From: Streptomyces aurantiogriseus
GTDB taxonomy: Bacteria > Actinomycetota > Actinomycetes > Streptomycetales > Streptomycetaceae
Direction: 5' to 3'
DNA: 64,000 nt
Assembly (NCBI RefSeq): GCF_014649375.1
Contig: NZ_BMSX01000016.1
Coordinates: 1 to 64,000, forward strand
In this document: one piece after another, positions 33,961-43,990 of the stretch
Layout of the letters: every line of letters starts with the position of its first letter
Position numbering within the stretch: the first letter of the stretch is position 1
The notes under the pieces: generated by a model
The model's database searches: none
What the model was told of the DNA's origin: nothing
Seen by the model: only the letters and a program-made list of their open reading frames with translations
Made by a program: the position numbers and the translations under genes

Positions 33961-35322
33961 TCAGCGGCCGACCGTGAGGGGAGCCGGGCGGTAGGGCACA
34001 TAGGCCGCCCCGTCGAGACCGAGGCCGGTCGCCGCCTGCTGAAGGGCGGCCGGGGACGCGACCCCGTCCCAGCGGCCCGTCTCCACCCGGTGTTCGAGCG
34101 CGTGCAGCGCGGCGACGGTCTCCGCAGTGGTGAAGGTGCAGTGGCCCACCCGTTCCACGTACGCCTGGCGCAGCAGCGCGCCGTCGCCGGCCGCGCGCAC
34201 CCGGTCACCGAAGCGGCGCTCCTGCTCGACCGGCACCAGGTTGTCGGCGACGGTGTGCACGTTCAGCAGGGGTACGGCGAGCCCCTGACCGGCGGACGAG
34301 GTGCGCTGGGCGGTGCGGACGGCGGCCGGGTCGGCGGTGATCGTGGCGCCCGCGGTGAGCTTGGCGAGGTCGGCACGGAGATCCAGACCGGCCGCCCGGT
34401 ACAGGGCGTGGACCTGCGGGGCGTGGCGGGAGCCCGCCAGCAGGCGGGCGTAGTCGACACCCCGGTTCCAGGAGTTGTTGCCGCCGACCGACTGCTCGAC
34501 CTGGTAGCGGCCGAACTCGACGAACCCGAGGATGCCCTGCGCGAACCACGCGTACTGCTGCTCCTGTTGCTCCGCCCAGTCGGTCGGCGCGGGCGCGGTC
34601 TCGCCGGGGGCCCAGGCGGGCAGGTTGAGGAAGGCGGCGGCCAGAGCGATGCGGGCGCGGCCCTCGGGGGTGGCCTGGGCGGCGGTGACGGCCGCGGTGA
34701 GCCGGTCGGCGGTGGCGGCGGCCTCGGCGGCGGTGTCGAAGCGGACGAGTTCCGGCTGCTCCTGCCCCTCGGGGAGGAGCAGCCGGGCGATGGTGTACTC
34801 CGCGTCGAGCTGGTAGTTGTCCAGGTCGGTGGCTCCCGCGACCAGGCCGCACAGGCCGAGGGCGCCGTCGATGCGGCCGGCGCCGTCGCGGGCGAGCTGG
34901 GCGTTGACGAGTCCGCCCATCGACTGGCCGACGCCGAGGACGCGCCGGGGCTCGCCGATCCGGGCGGTGACCGCGTCGATCGTCGCGAACTGGTCGCGCT
35001 CCGCGCTCTCCAGGGCCCACCAGGAGCCGTTCGGGTCGTAGGAGGATCCGGCCAACGCGTAGCCCTGGGCGAGGAGTTCGGTGCGGACGGCCGCCGAGGG
35101 GGCGTTCTGGGCGACGGTGGGGCCGAAGCCGTGGCTGTAGACCAGCAGGGTGCCGTTCCAGTCGCCGGGGACGTCGGCGATCCAGGTGGCGCCGTCGGCG
35201 AGGGTGCCGGTGAGACGGGTCGTGGCCTCTGTGTCCGCCTGTGCGGCGGGGGCCGTGAGGGTGAGGGACACGGCCAGCGCCAGGGCGGCGAGAACGGTCC
35301 GGGGGCGAGTGCGGGCGCGCAT
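33961..35322 (-). CDS. Secreted alpha/beta hydrolase
   Basis: A 453-aa protein with a Sec signal peptide (basic MRARTRPR, hydrophobic core, cleavage likely after AAQA at about residue 29). The hydrolase core has LLVYSHGFGP (oxyanion region) and the nucleophile elbow GQSMGG with Ser134. A large helical lid follows, and late LLNVHTVADNLVPV and ERVGHCTF supply the probable acid and histidine. It resembles actinobacterial extracellular esterases or peptidase-like hydrolases; the substrate is unknown. It converges on the cold-shock gene across a strong terminator. Confidence 0.85.
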   Translation of the reverse strand: MRARTRPRTVLAALALAVSLTLTAPAAQADTEATTRLTGTLADGATWIADVPGDWNGTLLVYSHGFGPTVAQNAPSAAVRTELLAQGYALAGSSYDPNGSWWALESAERDQFATIDAVTARIGEPRRVLGVGQSMGGLVNAQLARDGAGRIDGALGLCGLVAGATDLDNYQLDAEYTIARLLLPEGQEQPELVRFDTAAEAAATADRLTAAVTAAQATPEGRARIALAAAFLNLPAWAPGETAPAPTDWAEQQEQQYAWFAQGILGFVEFGRYQVEQSVGGNNSWNRGVDYARLLAGSRHAPQVHALYRAAGLDLRADLAKLTAGATITADPAAVRTAQRTSSAGQGLAVPLLNVHTVADNLVPVEQERRFGDRVRAAGDGALLRQAYVERVGHCTFTTAETVAALHALEHRVETGRWDGVASPAALQQAATGLGLDGAAYVPYRPAPLTVGR

Positions 35323-35535
35323 GTCGGCGGCTCCTGTCAGTGGGGAAGGTGGAGCGGGAAACGTACGGATCCTGTGCGCTGACGGCAGGGAATCTAGGGC
35401 GGATTTCTGACCGCCGTCAATGCAGTGCGCAACATCAGCACCTCGGCAAGGGCGGATTCCGGAACGCCGCAGGGCGATTCGAGGAACGCCGACTCAGCCC
35501 TGTCCACCGCCTCCTGCAGGCGTTACCGTGCCGGG

Positions 35536-36099
35536 ATGACAGCGACCTTCCGCATGCTGACCACCGGTTACGTCGGCCCCCGCACCGCAAGCACGGTCAG
35601 TCTCGTCCGCGACGGCGACACAGTGGTCGTCGTCGATCCGGGCATGGTCGCCGACCGTGCGCTGATCCTGGATCCGCTGGCCGAGGAGGGCGTGTCGCCG
35701 CAGCGGGTCACCGACGTGGTCTTCAGCCACCACCACCCCGACCACACGCTCAACGCCGCGCTGTTCCCCACGGCCCGCTTCCATGACCACTGGGCGATCT
35801 ACCAGAACGACGTGTGGACGGACCGCCCCGCCGACGGCTTCGCGATATCGCCGTCGATTCGCCTGGCCGCCACCCCCGGGCACACCGCCGAGGACATCAG
35901 CACGCTCGTCGACACCGCCGACGGGCTGGTCGTCTTCACCCACCTGTGGTGGAGCGCGGACGGGCCCGCGGAGGACCCGTACGCCACCGACCCGGAGGCC
36001 CTGCACGCCTCGCGCGCCAAGGTGCTCGCCCTCTCCCCCGCGCTGATCGTCCCCGGCCATGGCGCCGCCTTCGAGCCGGACGGGGCCACCCCGGCCTGA
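35536..36099 (+). CDS. MBL-fold metallo-hydrolase (MBLAC1-like)
   Basis: A 187-aa compact metallo-beta-lactamase-fold hydrolase with an intact zinc site: SHHHPDH at residues 64-70 (HxHxDH), ATPGHTAED near 114-122 with the third histidine ligand, and LIVPGHGAAF near the end. The length and the opening RTASTVSLVRDGDTVVVVDPG resemble MBLAC1-like proteins. The start is ATG 35536. The neighbours give no clue to the substrate. Confidence 0.88.
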   Translation: MTATFRMLTTGYVGPRTASTVSLVRDGDTVVVVDPGMVADRALILDPLAEEGVSPQRVTDVVFSHHHPDHTLNAALFPTARFHDHWAIYQNDVWTDRPADGFAISPSIRLAATPGHTAEDISTLVDTADGLVVFTHLWWSADGPAEDPYATDPEALHASRAKVLALSPALIVPGHGAAFEPDGATPA

Positions 36100-36296
36100 T
36101 GCCTGGCCGCCCTGCGCCGCGAAGTGCCGGCCGAGGAAGGCCGCAGACCAGGCTGTGTCCTTCAATGCACCGTTCGGTCCAGCAAACCAGGGCGACGACG
36201 TCCCCTGCGCCGCTTCCCCCGGGGTGGGCCGAGGCTTCCCTGAGCGGACACGGGTGTGCCGGCCCCACACGTCGTCACATCAGAGTCACATCAGGG

Positions 36297-36662
36297 GAGA
36301 AAGCCATACTGGTCTCCGGTCTGCTCGCGGAAGCCGCTGAGCAGGGCGCCTTCCGCGCGGTGGAACCGCGGCCGGCCACCTTGCAGTTCCTGAACCTGCA
36401 CCACCACACCTACCAGTGGGTCGAGCCGGACGGCCGCTGGGAACCCGCGTTCCTGTCGCGCGAGTACTGCGCAACCCTGTTCCGCGGGTTCGGCGCGTCG
36501 GACAGCGCAGTGCCGGACGTGGAGGAGCGGGTGGCCGCGTTCAAGCGGAACCGGCCCGAGCTGCCGCCGGCCCCGAGGCCCCGTGGGAGGCGGCCCGGGC
36601 CGCCTGAGGCGGGCCCCCGGTGTGCCCCGCGGGATGTCCGTCGGACGCGTCGCGGTCCGTGA
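36297..36662 (+). pseudogene. C-terminal remnant of a TetR-family regulator
   Basis: The frame reads EKAILVSGLLAEAAEQGAFR, then LQFLNLHHHTYQWVEPDGRW and YCATLFRGF, which is typical of the ligand-binding C-terminal domain of TetR regulators. The N-terminal HTH domain is missing: the frame upstream is only antisense-like sequence. There is no start codon with a ribosome site, so this is a relic. Other sequence in 36100-36847 shows nothing coding. Confidence 0.7.
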
Positions 36663-36847
36663 CCGGAACACCCCTCACGGCGGACGGCGGGCGGACCACT
36701 CGGCGAGGCCCAGTACACGGCGGTGACCTGGGGCTTCGCCCTGCCTGACCCCGTGTCACCGCCCGCTCGGCGCCCGCCCCGGCCTCGTTGTCAGTGGCCT
36801 GTTCTAGAGTTCCCGTCACTTGATCACTGCGGGTGCGGGAGGCACAC

Positions 36848-37702
36848 ATGGGGTGGGTGTCGGCCGGCGACTACGAAGTCGCCCTCGACGACGGCAAGGT
36901 GGTGTGCCGCAACGCGGCCGGGCGGCGGTTGAAGTCCGTGCCGCCCAAGATCGCAGACGATCCGGTCGTGATCGGTCTGCGGCAGCTCGTCGAGTGGCTC
37001 GAGCGGCACGAACTCCGGTGCGTGGCCGATGTGGAGCGGTGGATGGTGCGCTCGCTGCCGGTGCCGTTCGCGGTCCTCGCGCGCGTGTGGCCCGACCCGG
37101 CCTGGCAGGCGGCCCTGCGCGACCTCGTCGTCACCGGAGCCGACGGCGAGGTGGCCGGATTCCTGCGGGACGCCGACCCCGAGCGCGGCCTCGGCCTCGT
37201 CGACCTCGACGGCGACACTGTCCGCATCTCCCCCGACCTCGTCCGCCTGCCGCACCCCGTGCTCCTCGACGACCTGGAGGAACTGCGGGAGTTCGCCGTC
37301 GAACTCGGCGTCGAGCAGCGCGCCCAGCAGCTCTTCCGCGAGGTGTGGCAGCGGCCCGCCGCGCTCGACGCCGAGGCCACCTCCGTCGAGGACTACGCGG
37401 GCGGCGTCTTCAAGGAACTGCGCTTCCTGCACGGCCGGGCCGCCCAGCTCGGCTACCGCGTGCGCGGCGGACACGCCGTCTGCTCCGTCCTGGAGAACGG
37501 CCGCGGCGTCGAGGCCCGCGTGTGGGTCGGCGACTACGACGGCTACGAGGAGACGGAGACCGGCCCCCTGGTCTTCACCGACCCCGCCGGCCGGGTGCTG
37601 AAGCTCGGTCAGGTCGGGCCGGTGGCCTGGTCGGAGGGCATGCGCATGGCGGCCGCGCTGTACGCCGGGCGCGACATCGAGGACGAGGAGCAGGCGGCAT
37701 GA
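36848..37702 (+). CDS. DUF4132-domain protein, first gene of a yeh-like operon
   Basis: A 284-aa protein resembling the C-terminal DUF4132 domain found in E. coli YehI: a KSVPPKIADD segment, a helical block with VERWMVRSLPVPFAVLARVW, LRDLVVTGADG, then VRLPHPVLLDDLEELREFAV and a terminal WR-fold-like part. The long N-terminal region of YehI is absent here. It overlaps the following gene by 4 bases (ATGA at 37699). It is the first of five coupled genes with MoxR, DUF5682/VWA and SWIM proteins, so it should act in the same complex. Function in the family is unknown. Confidence 0.7.
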   Translation: MGWVSAGDYEVALDDGKVVCRNAAGRRLKSVPPKIADDPVVIGLRQLVEWLERHELRCVADVERWMVRSLPVPFAVLARVWPDPAWQAALRDLVVTGADGEVAGFLRDADPERGLGLVDLDGDTVRISPDLVRLPHPVLLDDLEELREFAVELGVEQRAQQLFREVWQRPAALDAEATSVEDYAGGVFKELRFLHGRAAQLGYRVRGGHAVCSVLENGRGVEARVWVGDYDGYEETETGPLVFTDPAGRVLKLGQVGPVAWSEGMRMAAALYAGRDIEDEEQAA

Positions 37703-40700
37703 CGACGTACGACGAGACCACCGCGGCCGCTCTGCTCGACGCGGGCGCCGTCCTCCCGCCGGGCAGCACGGACCGGGAGGACGCCGACGTCCTCACCGTC
37801 CGCACCTACACCCACCCCGCCCTGGACGAGCGGAAGATCGTGCGGCTGGTGCCGGCCACCCTCGGTGAGGCGGAGGACCTCGCCCTGGACTTCCTCGGGC
37901 TGGTCCGGGAGCCGGAGACCCCCGAGGTCGGGCAGGTACGCAAGGAGACCCTCGGCTTCCCCGCCTGGGCGCTGGTCAACGACCCGGCGAACGGACACCA
38001 CGCGCTGGCGCTGGTCAAGGACGTCGAGCGGCTCGCGCGGCAGGCCAAGTCCCGCCCCGGCACCGCCAAGGAGGGCTTCGAGGCGCTCGGCGAACGGCTC
38101 GGCCGGGCCGTGCCGCACTTCCTGCCGACCTTCTACGAGCAGGCCGCCCGCGTCTTCCTCCAGCACGAGAACACCACGTACGCCGCCGCCTTCTTCGGCA
38201 AGGCCCGCGAAGCCGAGCGGGTGCACGCGCTGGCCGTGGACGAGGAGCGGCAGCGGGCCGTCTTCCTGGAGTTCGCCTTTGCCGGAGCTCTGACGGTCAA
38301 GGCGCTCAAGGAGCACGTGAAGGCTCTCGCGGCACGGCTCGACCCGGCCGACGCCTGGGCGCAGTTCCGGCAGTTGACCGTGGAGCGCTGCGCCGCCGGC
38401 ATGCCGCCGTACGCCTCGCTGCCGCAGGACGCGCGCGGGCTGATCAAGGCCGCCGGGCTGAACCGGGTCACCGAGGAGTGCGCCCTGGTCGCGGACCTGC
38501 TCGCCTCACCGGCGGCGGTCCGGGCGCCGGCGTCCTTCTGGAACACCTACCGGGCGACGCTCGTCGTCCTGGCCGAGCAGCAGCCCGCCGTACGGGCACG
38601 GCTGCTGGAGATCATGCCGGCCGGACTGGGCCGGACCACCGAGGACGACGAGTTCTGGCTGGCGCTGCTCGCGGAGACGGGCGCCGACCTGCTGCTGACC
38701 GGGGAGTCCGAGGCGGCGGACGGCGTCGACGCGGCGGACTGGCTCAGCCGTTGGGCCCTGCACCGCAAGCACGGCGGCTCGGTCAGCGGCCGCTCGCCGG
38801 CCACGCTCGCGCTCGTCGAGCGGATGGCACCGCGGCTGCGCGCCCAGGGCCGCCCCGTGGACCTCTTCACGGGCCGCTGGCACGCCGGCGCAGACCTCGA
38901 CCTGCTCGACCTGTGTGTGGCGGAGGGCGTGCCGCTGACGCTGCCCGGCGCCGACCAGGACGTCTTCCTCCCTCTGAACCGCTGGCTGACCGAGACCCTG
39001 CCCGGCCGGCGCGACCTGACGGCCACCGCGGCGGACCCGCGCTGCCGGGGCCTGTTGTACGTGTCCGTCGGCACCCTCAGCGGCCATCGTCCCGACGCGA
39101 CCCTGCTGGAGGGCCTGGCCGGACACCCGGTGCTCGCCGACGTGCTGCGCGAGTGGCTGGAGAACTCGGCCGCCGAGCTGACCGCCGCGGCCGGCCTGCC
39201 CGCCGCGCGTGCGGCGCTGGACCGGCTGCGTCCGTTCCGTACGGTCGCCGCCCGGGTCAGCCCGGCCGCCGTCGCCGAGGTCGCCGCGCACGAGGTCGCG
39301 CCGCTGCTCGGGCGCACCCTGCGCGCCGGCATCCCGGACGAGCTGGGCTGGCCCGCTCTCGACGAGGCGCTGCCGCGGCTCGACGCCGAGACCCGGCAGG
39401 GCCGCGACGACACCCTGATCGTGGAGGAGGCCTGGCCCGCGCTGATCCTCTTCCGCCGGCACAAGGCGATCGTCGTCGGCCCGCAGGAGATCCTGCTGGA
39501 GCACGAACTGCGCCTGCCCGTGGAGCTGGACCGCTGGCAGCGTCCGTCGTTCCGTTACGCGGACGGCGAGCTGCTGGTGATGTGGCGGCAGGACAGCAAG
39601 CAGTTCGGTTACTGGTCGGCCCGCCCGACCGAGGTGTTCCCGCTCGGCGGTGAGCGGCTCGCCCACTGGTACGGCGGCGGCGACGCGGGCGAGACCTCGA
39701 TCCCGCTGCCCGGCGGCGGCCGGGCCACCGGCGGGCGCGCGCTGCACGCCGGCGACACGGTCCTGCCGGCCGGGCGCCGCATCCTCGGGGACGGCACCTC
39801 GTACTGGCGTCAGGGCAGGCAGGGCCTGCAGCAGGTGTGGCTGGAGTACGACCCGGCCACCGGCACGCACGGGCGTGCCTCGCTGCCCGCGTTCCTGCGC
39901 TCCGGCATCCGCGAGGACGCGACCCTGCTCCAGCAGCACTGTGCGGTGCTGCCCCTCCAACCCGGTCTGGAGCACAGCCCGTTCGGCACGGACGGCACCG
40001 TGCTCGGGCGCTGGGTGCGCAGGGAGGGCGAGGGCGCCGAGGCCCGCACGACCGCCGGTACGCCGGACGGCCGGACGGTCTCCGTGCCGACGGCCCCCGG
40101 CCGGGTGCCGGGCGTGCCGGTGGGTGCGCTGCGCCTGCCCGGCGGCGCCGAGCCCGTCGTCGTCGCCCTGCACCGGCAGGTCGCCCTGTACGCGGGTGAC
40201 GGCACCTCCGGTGCCGTGGAGTTGGGCCGGGTGACGCCGCTCGAGCGGGGTGGTGAGTTCGCCGCCGGGACGCGGCTCGTGCCGCCGGTCGACTTCTGGC
40301 ACGCGTTGCGGCCACGTGACGAGAGCGCGTCGGCGATCCTGCGGGCGCTGAGCGACGAGCAGGCCGGTGAGCTGCTGCGCACGGGGGCTCAGGCGCTGGC
40401 GGAGCGGGCGGCGTTGGTGGCGGCGGCCGGTGCTTCGGCCGCGGCAGCCTCCGGCGGAAGGCCGACCGGTGCTTCCACTGGGGCGGCGGTCGGCAGGCCG
40501 GCCGGTGCTTCGGCTGCGGCTGCCGACGACAAGCCCGTCGTCCCGACCGCCGACGAGGTGCTTCGGGAGGCCGTCTCCCGTTCCCTGCCCGCGCTGACCG
40601 AGCCGCACCTGCTCACCGGTGTCGCCTCTCTCGTGCGTGCGGTGCTGCGGCTCGCGGAGTCGACCGCCGCGTTCGTGGCGCCTCCGGTGGAGCGGCCGCG

Positions 40701-42780
40701 GGTGGACCGGCGACGTGCCGAGGGCATGTTCTCCGACTACAGCCCCGAGTACGGCGACGACCAGACGCTGCGCGAGGCGACCGCCGACCTCGCCGACCAG
40801 CAGGGGTGGTGGGGCGGCGACCAGCGCTGGAGCGCCCTGCGGCAGATCCGTGCCGTGAACCACGTGCTGTCCGGCAAGCCGGCCGACGGCAAGCCGCTGC
40901 CCGAGCGCTCCCGGCTCACCGCCACCGCGGACGGCTGGCAGAGCGACGACTTCACCATCCCGGGCATCGGCCTGGTCTGGCTGTCCGTCCTGGACGCGCT
41001 GCGCCCGCTCGCCTACCGCGCCGCCTCGCCCGCCCTCACCGAGACGCACCGCGAGGCGCTGCTTCTGCTGTTCGAGGCGGTCACGGACGGGCCGCTGGCC
41101 GCTCCCGGCGGCGCGCTGCGCGAGGTCCTGCTGAGCGAGCCGCACGACAAGCAGGAGCGGGTCGGTCAGGTGCTGCGCCGCCAGGGCCGTACCGTCGTCG
41201 TCCTCGGCTGCCAGAACGTCGACCGCCAGGCCGGACGGGTGAACTGGCTGGCCCTGGACCACGATCCGGCCGGCGTGTTCGGCGCGGTCGCGCACTTCAC
41301 CCTGGAGAAGGAGACCGCGCACCCGCCGGTCTTCCCCGCCGACGCGCTCGCCGCCCTGACCCGGCTGGTCCGGGACAAGGGCGCCGCGCCCTGGCAGGCG
41401 GAGGCACCCGAGACCCTCGCCGCCGCGACCGGGGGCGGGCTGGGGCCCGTGCAGGCGGCGCTGCTCCTCGCCGGGAAGCCGGCACAGCTCACCGACGAAG
41501 TGGTCGCCGCGACCGGGCTGAAGCCGCGTCAGAAGGACCTCGGCGACGGTCTGCTGGCCTCGCTCGGGGCCGGCAACCGGGCGGCGCTCATCGGCGCGCT
41601 GCTGCCCGAGAACCTCGGCGACCTGTGGACGTCCGGCCCGGACACGGGCGCGGCGGGCCGGGTGTGGGCCGAGCGGTTCGACGGGGTCGTCCGCCTGCCT
41701 GAGGACCTCGCCGGGGAGCTCTCCCTCGCGGGCCTGCCCACCGGCTCCGCCGAGGAGGTCCTCAACCCGGCGCGCACACCGTGGATCAGCCGCACCACGG
41801 TCCTGCGCCGGGACAAGGACGGCGATCTGGTCCCGGAGGACCCTCGGGCCCTGCCCGGCCGCTGGGACCTGTCGCGCGCCGTGGCCGCCCTGGCCGGGCT
41901 CGCCTACTCCCTGCCCTACGGGCACCCGCTGCGCGCCGCCCTGCCCGAGGGGCTCGCCGCGCTGCGCCGCCGCATCGCCGACCCGGGGCTGCTGCTCGAC
42001 CTGGACGTCTCCTGGGCGGAGAAGGGCGGGGCGACCGCGACCCAGCTGCGCAAGGCGTACGGGCTGCCCGCCACCGGAGGCGCGGACGCGGACGGCCTGA
42101 CACGGCTGGGCGAGGCGCTGGTCCTGCGCCCCTGGTACCAGGACCAGGAGGCCGTGCTGGTGCGCCCGGCCGGGCTCACCGGGCCGGACGACGCCGTGTT
42201 CGGCCTCGTCGAAGGGCTGGTCGGAGCCGGGCGCGGCAGCGGTCTGGGGGCGCTGCGGACGATCCTCGACGACGAACTCGCCCGCGCGCTCGCCGCCGGG
42301 ACGGGTCCCGAAGAGCCCGCCGGGTACGCCCAGGACCCGGCCACCGGCGTGCCGGAGCTGGTCGCCGAGGTCGCCGGGACCCACGGCCTGGGCGAGGACG
42401 CGGCGGCGCTGTACCTCCAGCTGCTGGCCCTGCCCGACCCCACGGACCGCAACTGCGCCCGCTGGACCGGCTGGAAGCCCGCCCGTATGAAGAAGGCCCG
42501 CGCCGAACTCGCCGCCACCGACCTGGTCGTGGAGGCCAAGCGGCCGCGCGCCGGACGCACGCTGTTCCTGCCGTGCGGCTGGCACGACTTCAAGGCGCCC
42601 GCGCTGCCGGTGGAGGTCTGGAAGGAGGGCCTCTACCCGGTCCGCGACCACTCCCGCGCGGTGCCGCTGGTGCCGGTGCCGGAACTGTTCACGCGCGCGT
42701 GGGACCGCGTCCGCGCCGGTGACGCCCCGGCCTACGAGGAGCTCACCACCCGCGCCACCCGCAAGGGCCGCCGCCGATGA
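37699..42780 (+). CDS. 1693-aa unknown protein of the MoxR-VWA-SWIM operon
   Basis: A very large soluble protein with no signal or membrane segment. The N-terminal 600 residues are helical (repeat-like segments such as YEQAARVFLQHENTTYAAAF and ALKEHVKALAARLDPADAWA). The middle has beta-rich parts (QRPSFRYADGELLVMWRQDS and SYWRQGRQGLQQVWLEYDPA), followed by an Ala/Gly-rich linker near residues 905-950 and another large alpha/beta part. The C-terminal region (NCARWTGWKPARMKKARAEL) looks nucleic-acid-binding. I recognise no catalytic motif. ATGA overlaps on both sides (37699, 42777) show strict co-translation with the DUF4132-like and MoxR genes. It probably is a client or scaffold of the ATPase. 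Confidence 0.75.
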   Translation: MTTYDETTAAALLDAGAVLPPGSTDREDADVLTVRTYTHPALDERKIVRLVPATLGEAEDLALDFLGLVREPETPEVGQVRKETLGFPAWALVNDPANGHHALALVKDVERLARQAKSRPGTAKEGFEALGERLGRAVPHFLPTFYEQAARVFLQHENTTYAAAFFGKAREAERVHALAVDEERQRAVFLEFAFAGALTVKALKEHVKALAARLDPADAWAQFRQLTVERCAAGMPPYASLPQDARGLIKAAGLNRVTEECALVADLLASPAAVRAPASFWNTYRATLVVLAEQQPAVRARLLEIMPAGLGRTTEDDEFWLALLAETGADLLLTGESEAADGVDAADWLSRWALHRKHGGSVSGRSPATLALVERMAPRLRAQGRPVDLFTGRWHAGADLDLLDLCVAEGVPLTLPGADQDVFLPLNRWLTETLPGRRDLTATAADPRCRGLLYVSVGTLSGHRPDATLLEGLAGHPVLADVLREWLENSAAELTAAAGLPAARAALDRLRPFRTVAARVSPAAVAEVAAHEVAPLLGRTLRAGIPDELGWPALDEALPRLDAETRQGRDDTLIVEEAWPALILFRRHKAIVVGPQEILLEHELRLPVELDRWQRPSFRYADGELLVMWRQDSKQFGYWSARPTEVFPLGGERLAHWYGGGDAGETSIPLPGGGRATGGRALHAGDTVLPAGRRILGDGTSYWRQGRQGLQQVWLEYDPATGTHGRASLPAFLRSGIREDATLLQQHCAVLPLQPGLEHSPFGTDGTVLGRWVRREGEGAEARTTAGTPDGRTVSVPTAPGRVPGVPVGALRLPGGAEPVVVALHRQVALYAGDGTSGAVELGRVTPLERGGEFAAGTRLVPPVDFWHALRPRDESASAILRALSDEQAGELLRTGAQALAERAALVAAAGASAAAASGGRPTGASTGAAVGRPAGASAAAADDKPVVPTADEVLREAVSRSLPALTEPHLLTGVASLVRAVLRLAESTAAFVAPPVERPRVDRRRAEGMFSDYSPEYGDDQTLREATADLADQQGWWGGDQRWSALRQIRAVNHVLSGKPADGKPLPERSRLTATADGWQSDDFTIPGIGLVWLSVLDALRPLAYRAASPALTETHREALLLLFEAVTDGPLAAPGGALREVLLSEPHDKQERVGQVLRRQGRTVVVLGCQNVDRQAGRVNWLALDHDPAGVFGAVAHFTLEKETAHPPVFPADALAALTRLVRDKGAAPWQAEAPETLAAATGGGLGPVQAALLLAGKPAQLTDEVVAATGLKPRQKDLGDGLLASLGAGNRAALIGALLPENLGDLWTSGPDTGAAGRVWAERFDGVVRLPEDLAGELSLAGLPTGSAEEVLNPARTPWISRTTVLRRDKDGDLVPEDPRALPGRWDLSRAVAALAGLAYSLPYGHPLRAALPEGLAALRRRIADPGLLLDLDVSWAEKGGATATQLRKAYGLPATGGADADGLTRLGEALVLRPWYQDQEAVLVRPAGLTGPDDAVFGLVEGLVGAGRGSGLGALRTILDDELARALAAGTGPEEPAGYAQDPATGVPELVAEVAGTHGLGEDAAALYLQLLALPDPTDRNCARWTGWKPARMKKARAELAATDLVVEAKRPRAGRTLFLPCGWHDFKAPALPVEVWKEGLYPVRDHSRAVPLVPVPELFTRAWDRVRAGDAPAYEELTTRATRKGRRR

Positions 42781-43985
42781 CCACCGTCCCGCCGCACCTG
42801 GAAGAACCCGCATCCATGACCACCACCCTCTCCCCCGCCCCGGCCCGTCAGATCGTCCCGCCCGAGGACCGGCACGCCGTCGAACTGGCCTTCCTCGCCG
42901 CGTACGACGACGGACCGCGTCCACCGGCCTGGCGGCTCACCCCGCGCGCGGTCGTCACGTTCGTCATGGGCAGCGACGGCCGCGCGCTGAAGCTGCCCGA
43001 CGGCGCCGAGGTGCCGGACGGGGTGCCGCGCCGCCTGGTGATCGAGGGCAAGTTCGTCGGCGACCGGGCGCTGGTCGAGCGGTGTGTGGTGACCCTCGCG
43101 GGCGAGCGCGGTCTGCTGCTCGTCGGCGAGCCCGGCACCGCCAAGTCCATGCTGTCCGAGCTGCTGTCGGCCGCCGTGTGCGGCACCAGCGGCCTGGTCG
43201 TGCAGGGCACGGCGGGCACGACGGAGGACCAGCTCAAGTACGGCTGGAACTACGCCCTGTTGCTGGCGCAGGGCCCCAGCCGGCAGGCGCTGGTGCCCTC
43301 GCCGGTGCTGACCGCCATGCGCCGGGGCGCCATCGCCCGGGTCGAGGAGGTCACCCGCTGTCTGCCCGAGGTGCAGGACTCCCTGGTGTCGTTGCTCTCC
43401 GAGCGGCGCATCGCCGTCCCCGAGCTGGCGGGCACCGAGGACGCCCTGGCGCACGCGGCGCCCGGCTTCAACCTCATCGCCACCGCCAACCTGCGCGACA
43501 AGGGCGTCTCCGAGATGTCCGCGGCTCTCAAGCGCCGCTTCAACTTCGAGACGGTCGGCCCGATTCCGGACCTCGACGCGGAGACCGCGCTGGTGCGCAG
43601 TCAGGCGCGGGCGTCCGTGGAGCGGGCTGGGGCGCCGTTCCAGGTGGACGACGCCGTGCTGGAGGCCCTGGTCACCGCCTTCCGTGACCTGCGCGAGGGC
43701 CGGTCGGCGGAGGGCTGGGAGGTCGAGCGGCCGTCCACGGTGATGAGCACCGCGGAGGCGGTGTCCGTCGCGGGCGCGCTCGCCCTCGCGGCGGCGTACT
43801 TCCCGGGGGACCGTGATGTGCTCGGTCTGCTGCCGGGGCATCTGCTCGGCGTGGTCCGCAAGGACGACCCCGCCGACGCGGCCCGGCTGCGCGGCTACTG
43901 GGACGGTCCCGTGCGGCGCCGCGCCGAACAGGGTTCCGCCACCTGGCGCACCCTGTGGGACCTGCGTACGGTCCTGGAGGGCTGA
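42777..43985 (+). CDS. MoxR-family AAA+ ATPase (YehL-like)
   Basis: A 402-aa AAA+ ATPase of the MoxR class, most like the YehL subgroup. Walker A is GEPGTAKS at 117-124. The Walker B position reads AIARVEEVTR (Glu190-Glu191) in place of the usual Asp-Glu. The sensor 1 region is FNLIATANLRD, and the ALKRRFNFE arginine segment follows. The N-terminal 90 residues include a LTPRAVVTFVMG element. MoxR ATPases act as chaperones with VWA proteins to load metal or assemble complexes; the VWA partner is the next gene. It overlaps the previous gene by ATGA and ends 5 bp before the next start. Confidence 0.92.
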   Translation: MTTVPPHLEEPASMTTTLSPAPARQIVPPEDRHAVELAFLAAYDDGPRPPAWRLTPRAVVTFVMGSDGRALKLPDGAEVPDGVPRRLVIEGKFVGDRALVERCVVTLAGERGLLLVGEPGTAKSMLSELLSAAVCGTSGLVVQGTAGTTEDQLKYGWNYALLLAQGPSRQALVPSPVLTAMRRGAIARVEEVTRCLPEVQDSLVSLLSERRIAVPELAGTEDALAHAAPGFNLIATANLRDKGVSEMSAALKRRFNFETVGPIPDLDAETALVRSQARASVERAGAPFQVDDAVLEALVTAFRDLREGRSAEGWEVERPSTVMSTAEAVSVAGALALAAAYFPGDRDVLGLLPGHLLGVVRKDDPADAARLRGYWDGPVRRRAEQGSATWRTLWDLRTVLEG

Positions 43986-43990
43986 CGGCC

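Noticed and set aside
38506..42924. A 1472-codon minus-strand frame antisense to the 1693-aa gene
   Set aside because: Low-complexity Arg/Gly/Ala peptide without domains; an artefact of high GC with G/C-biased third positions opposite a real gene.
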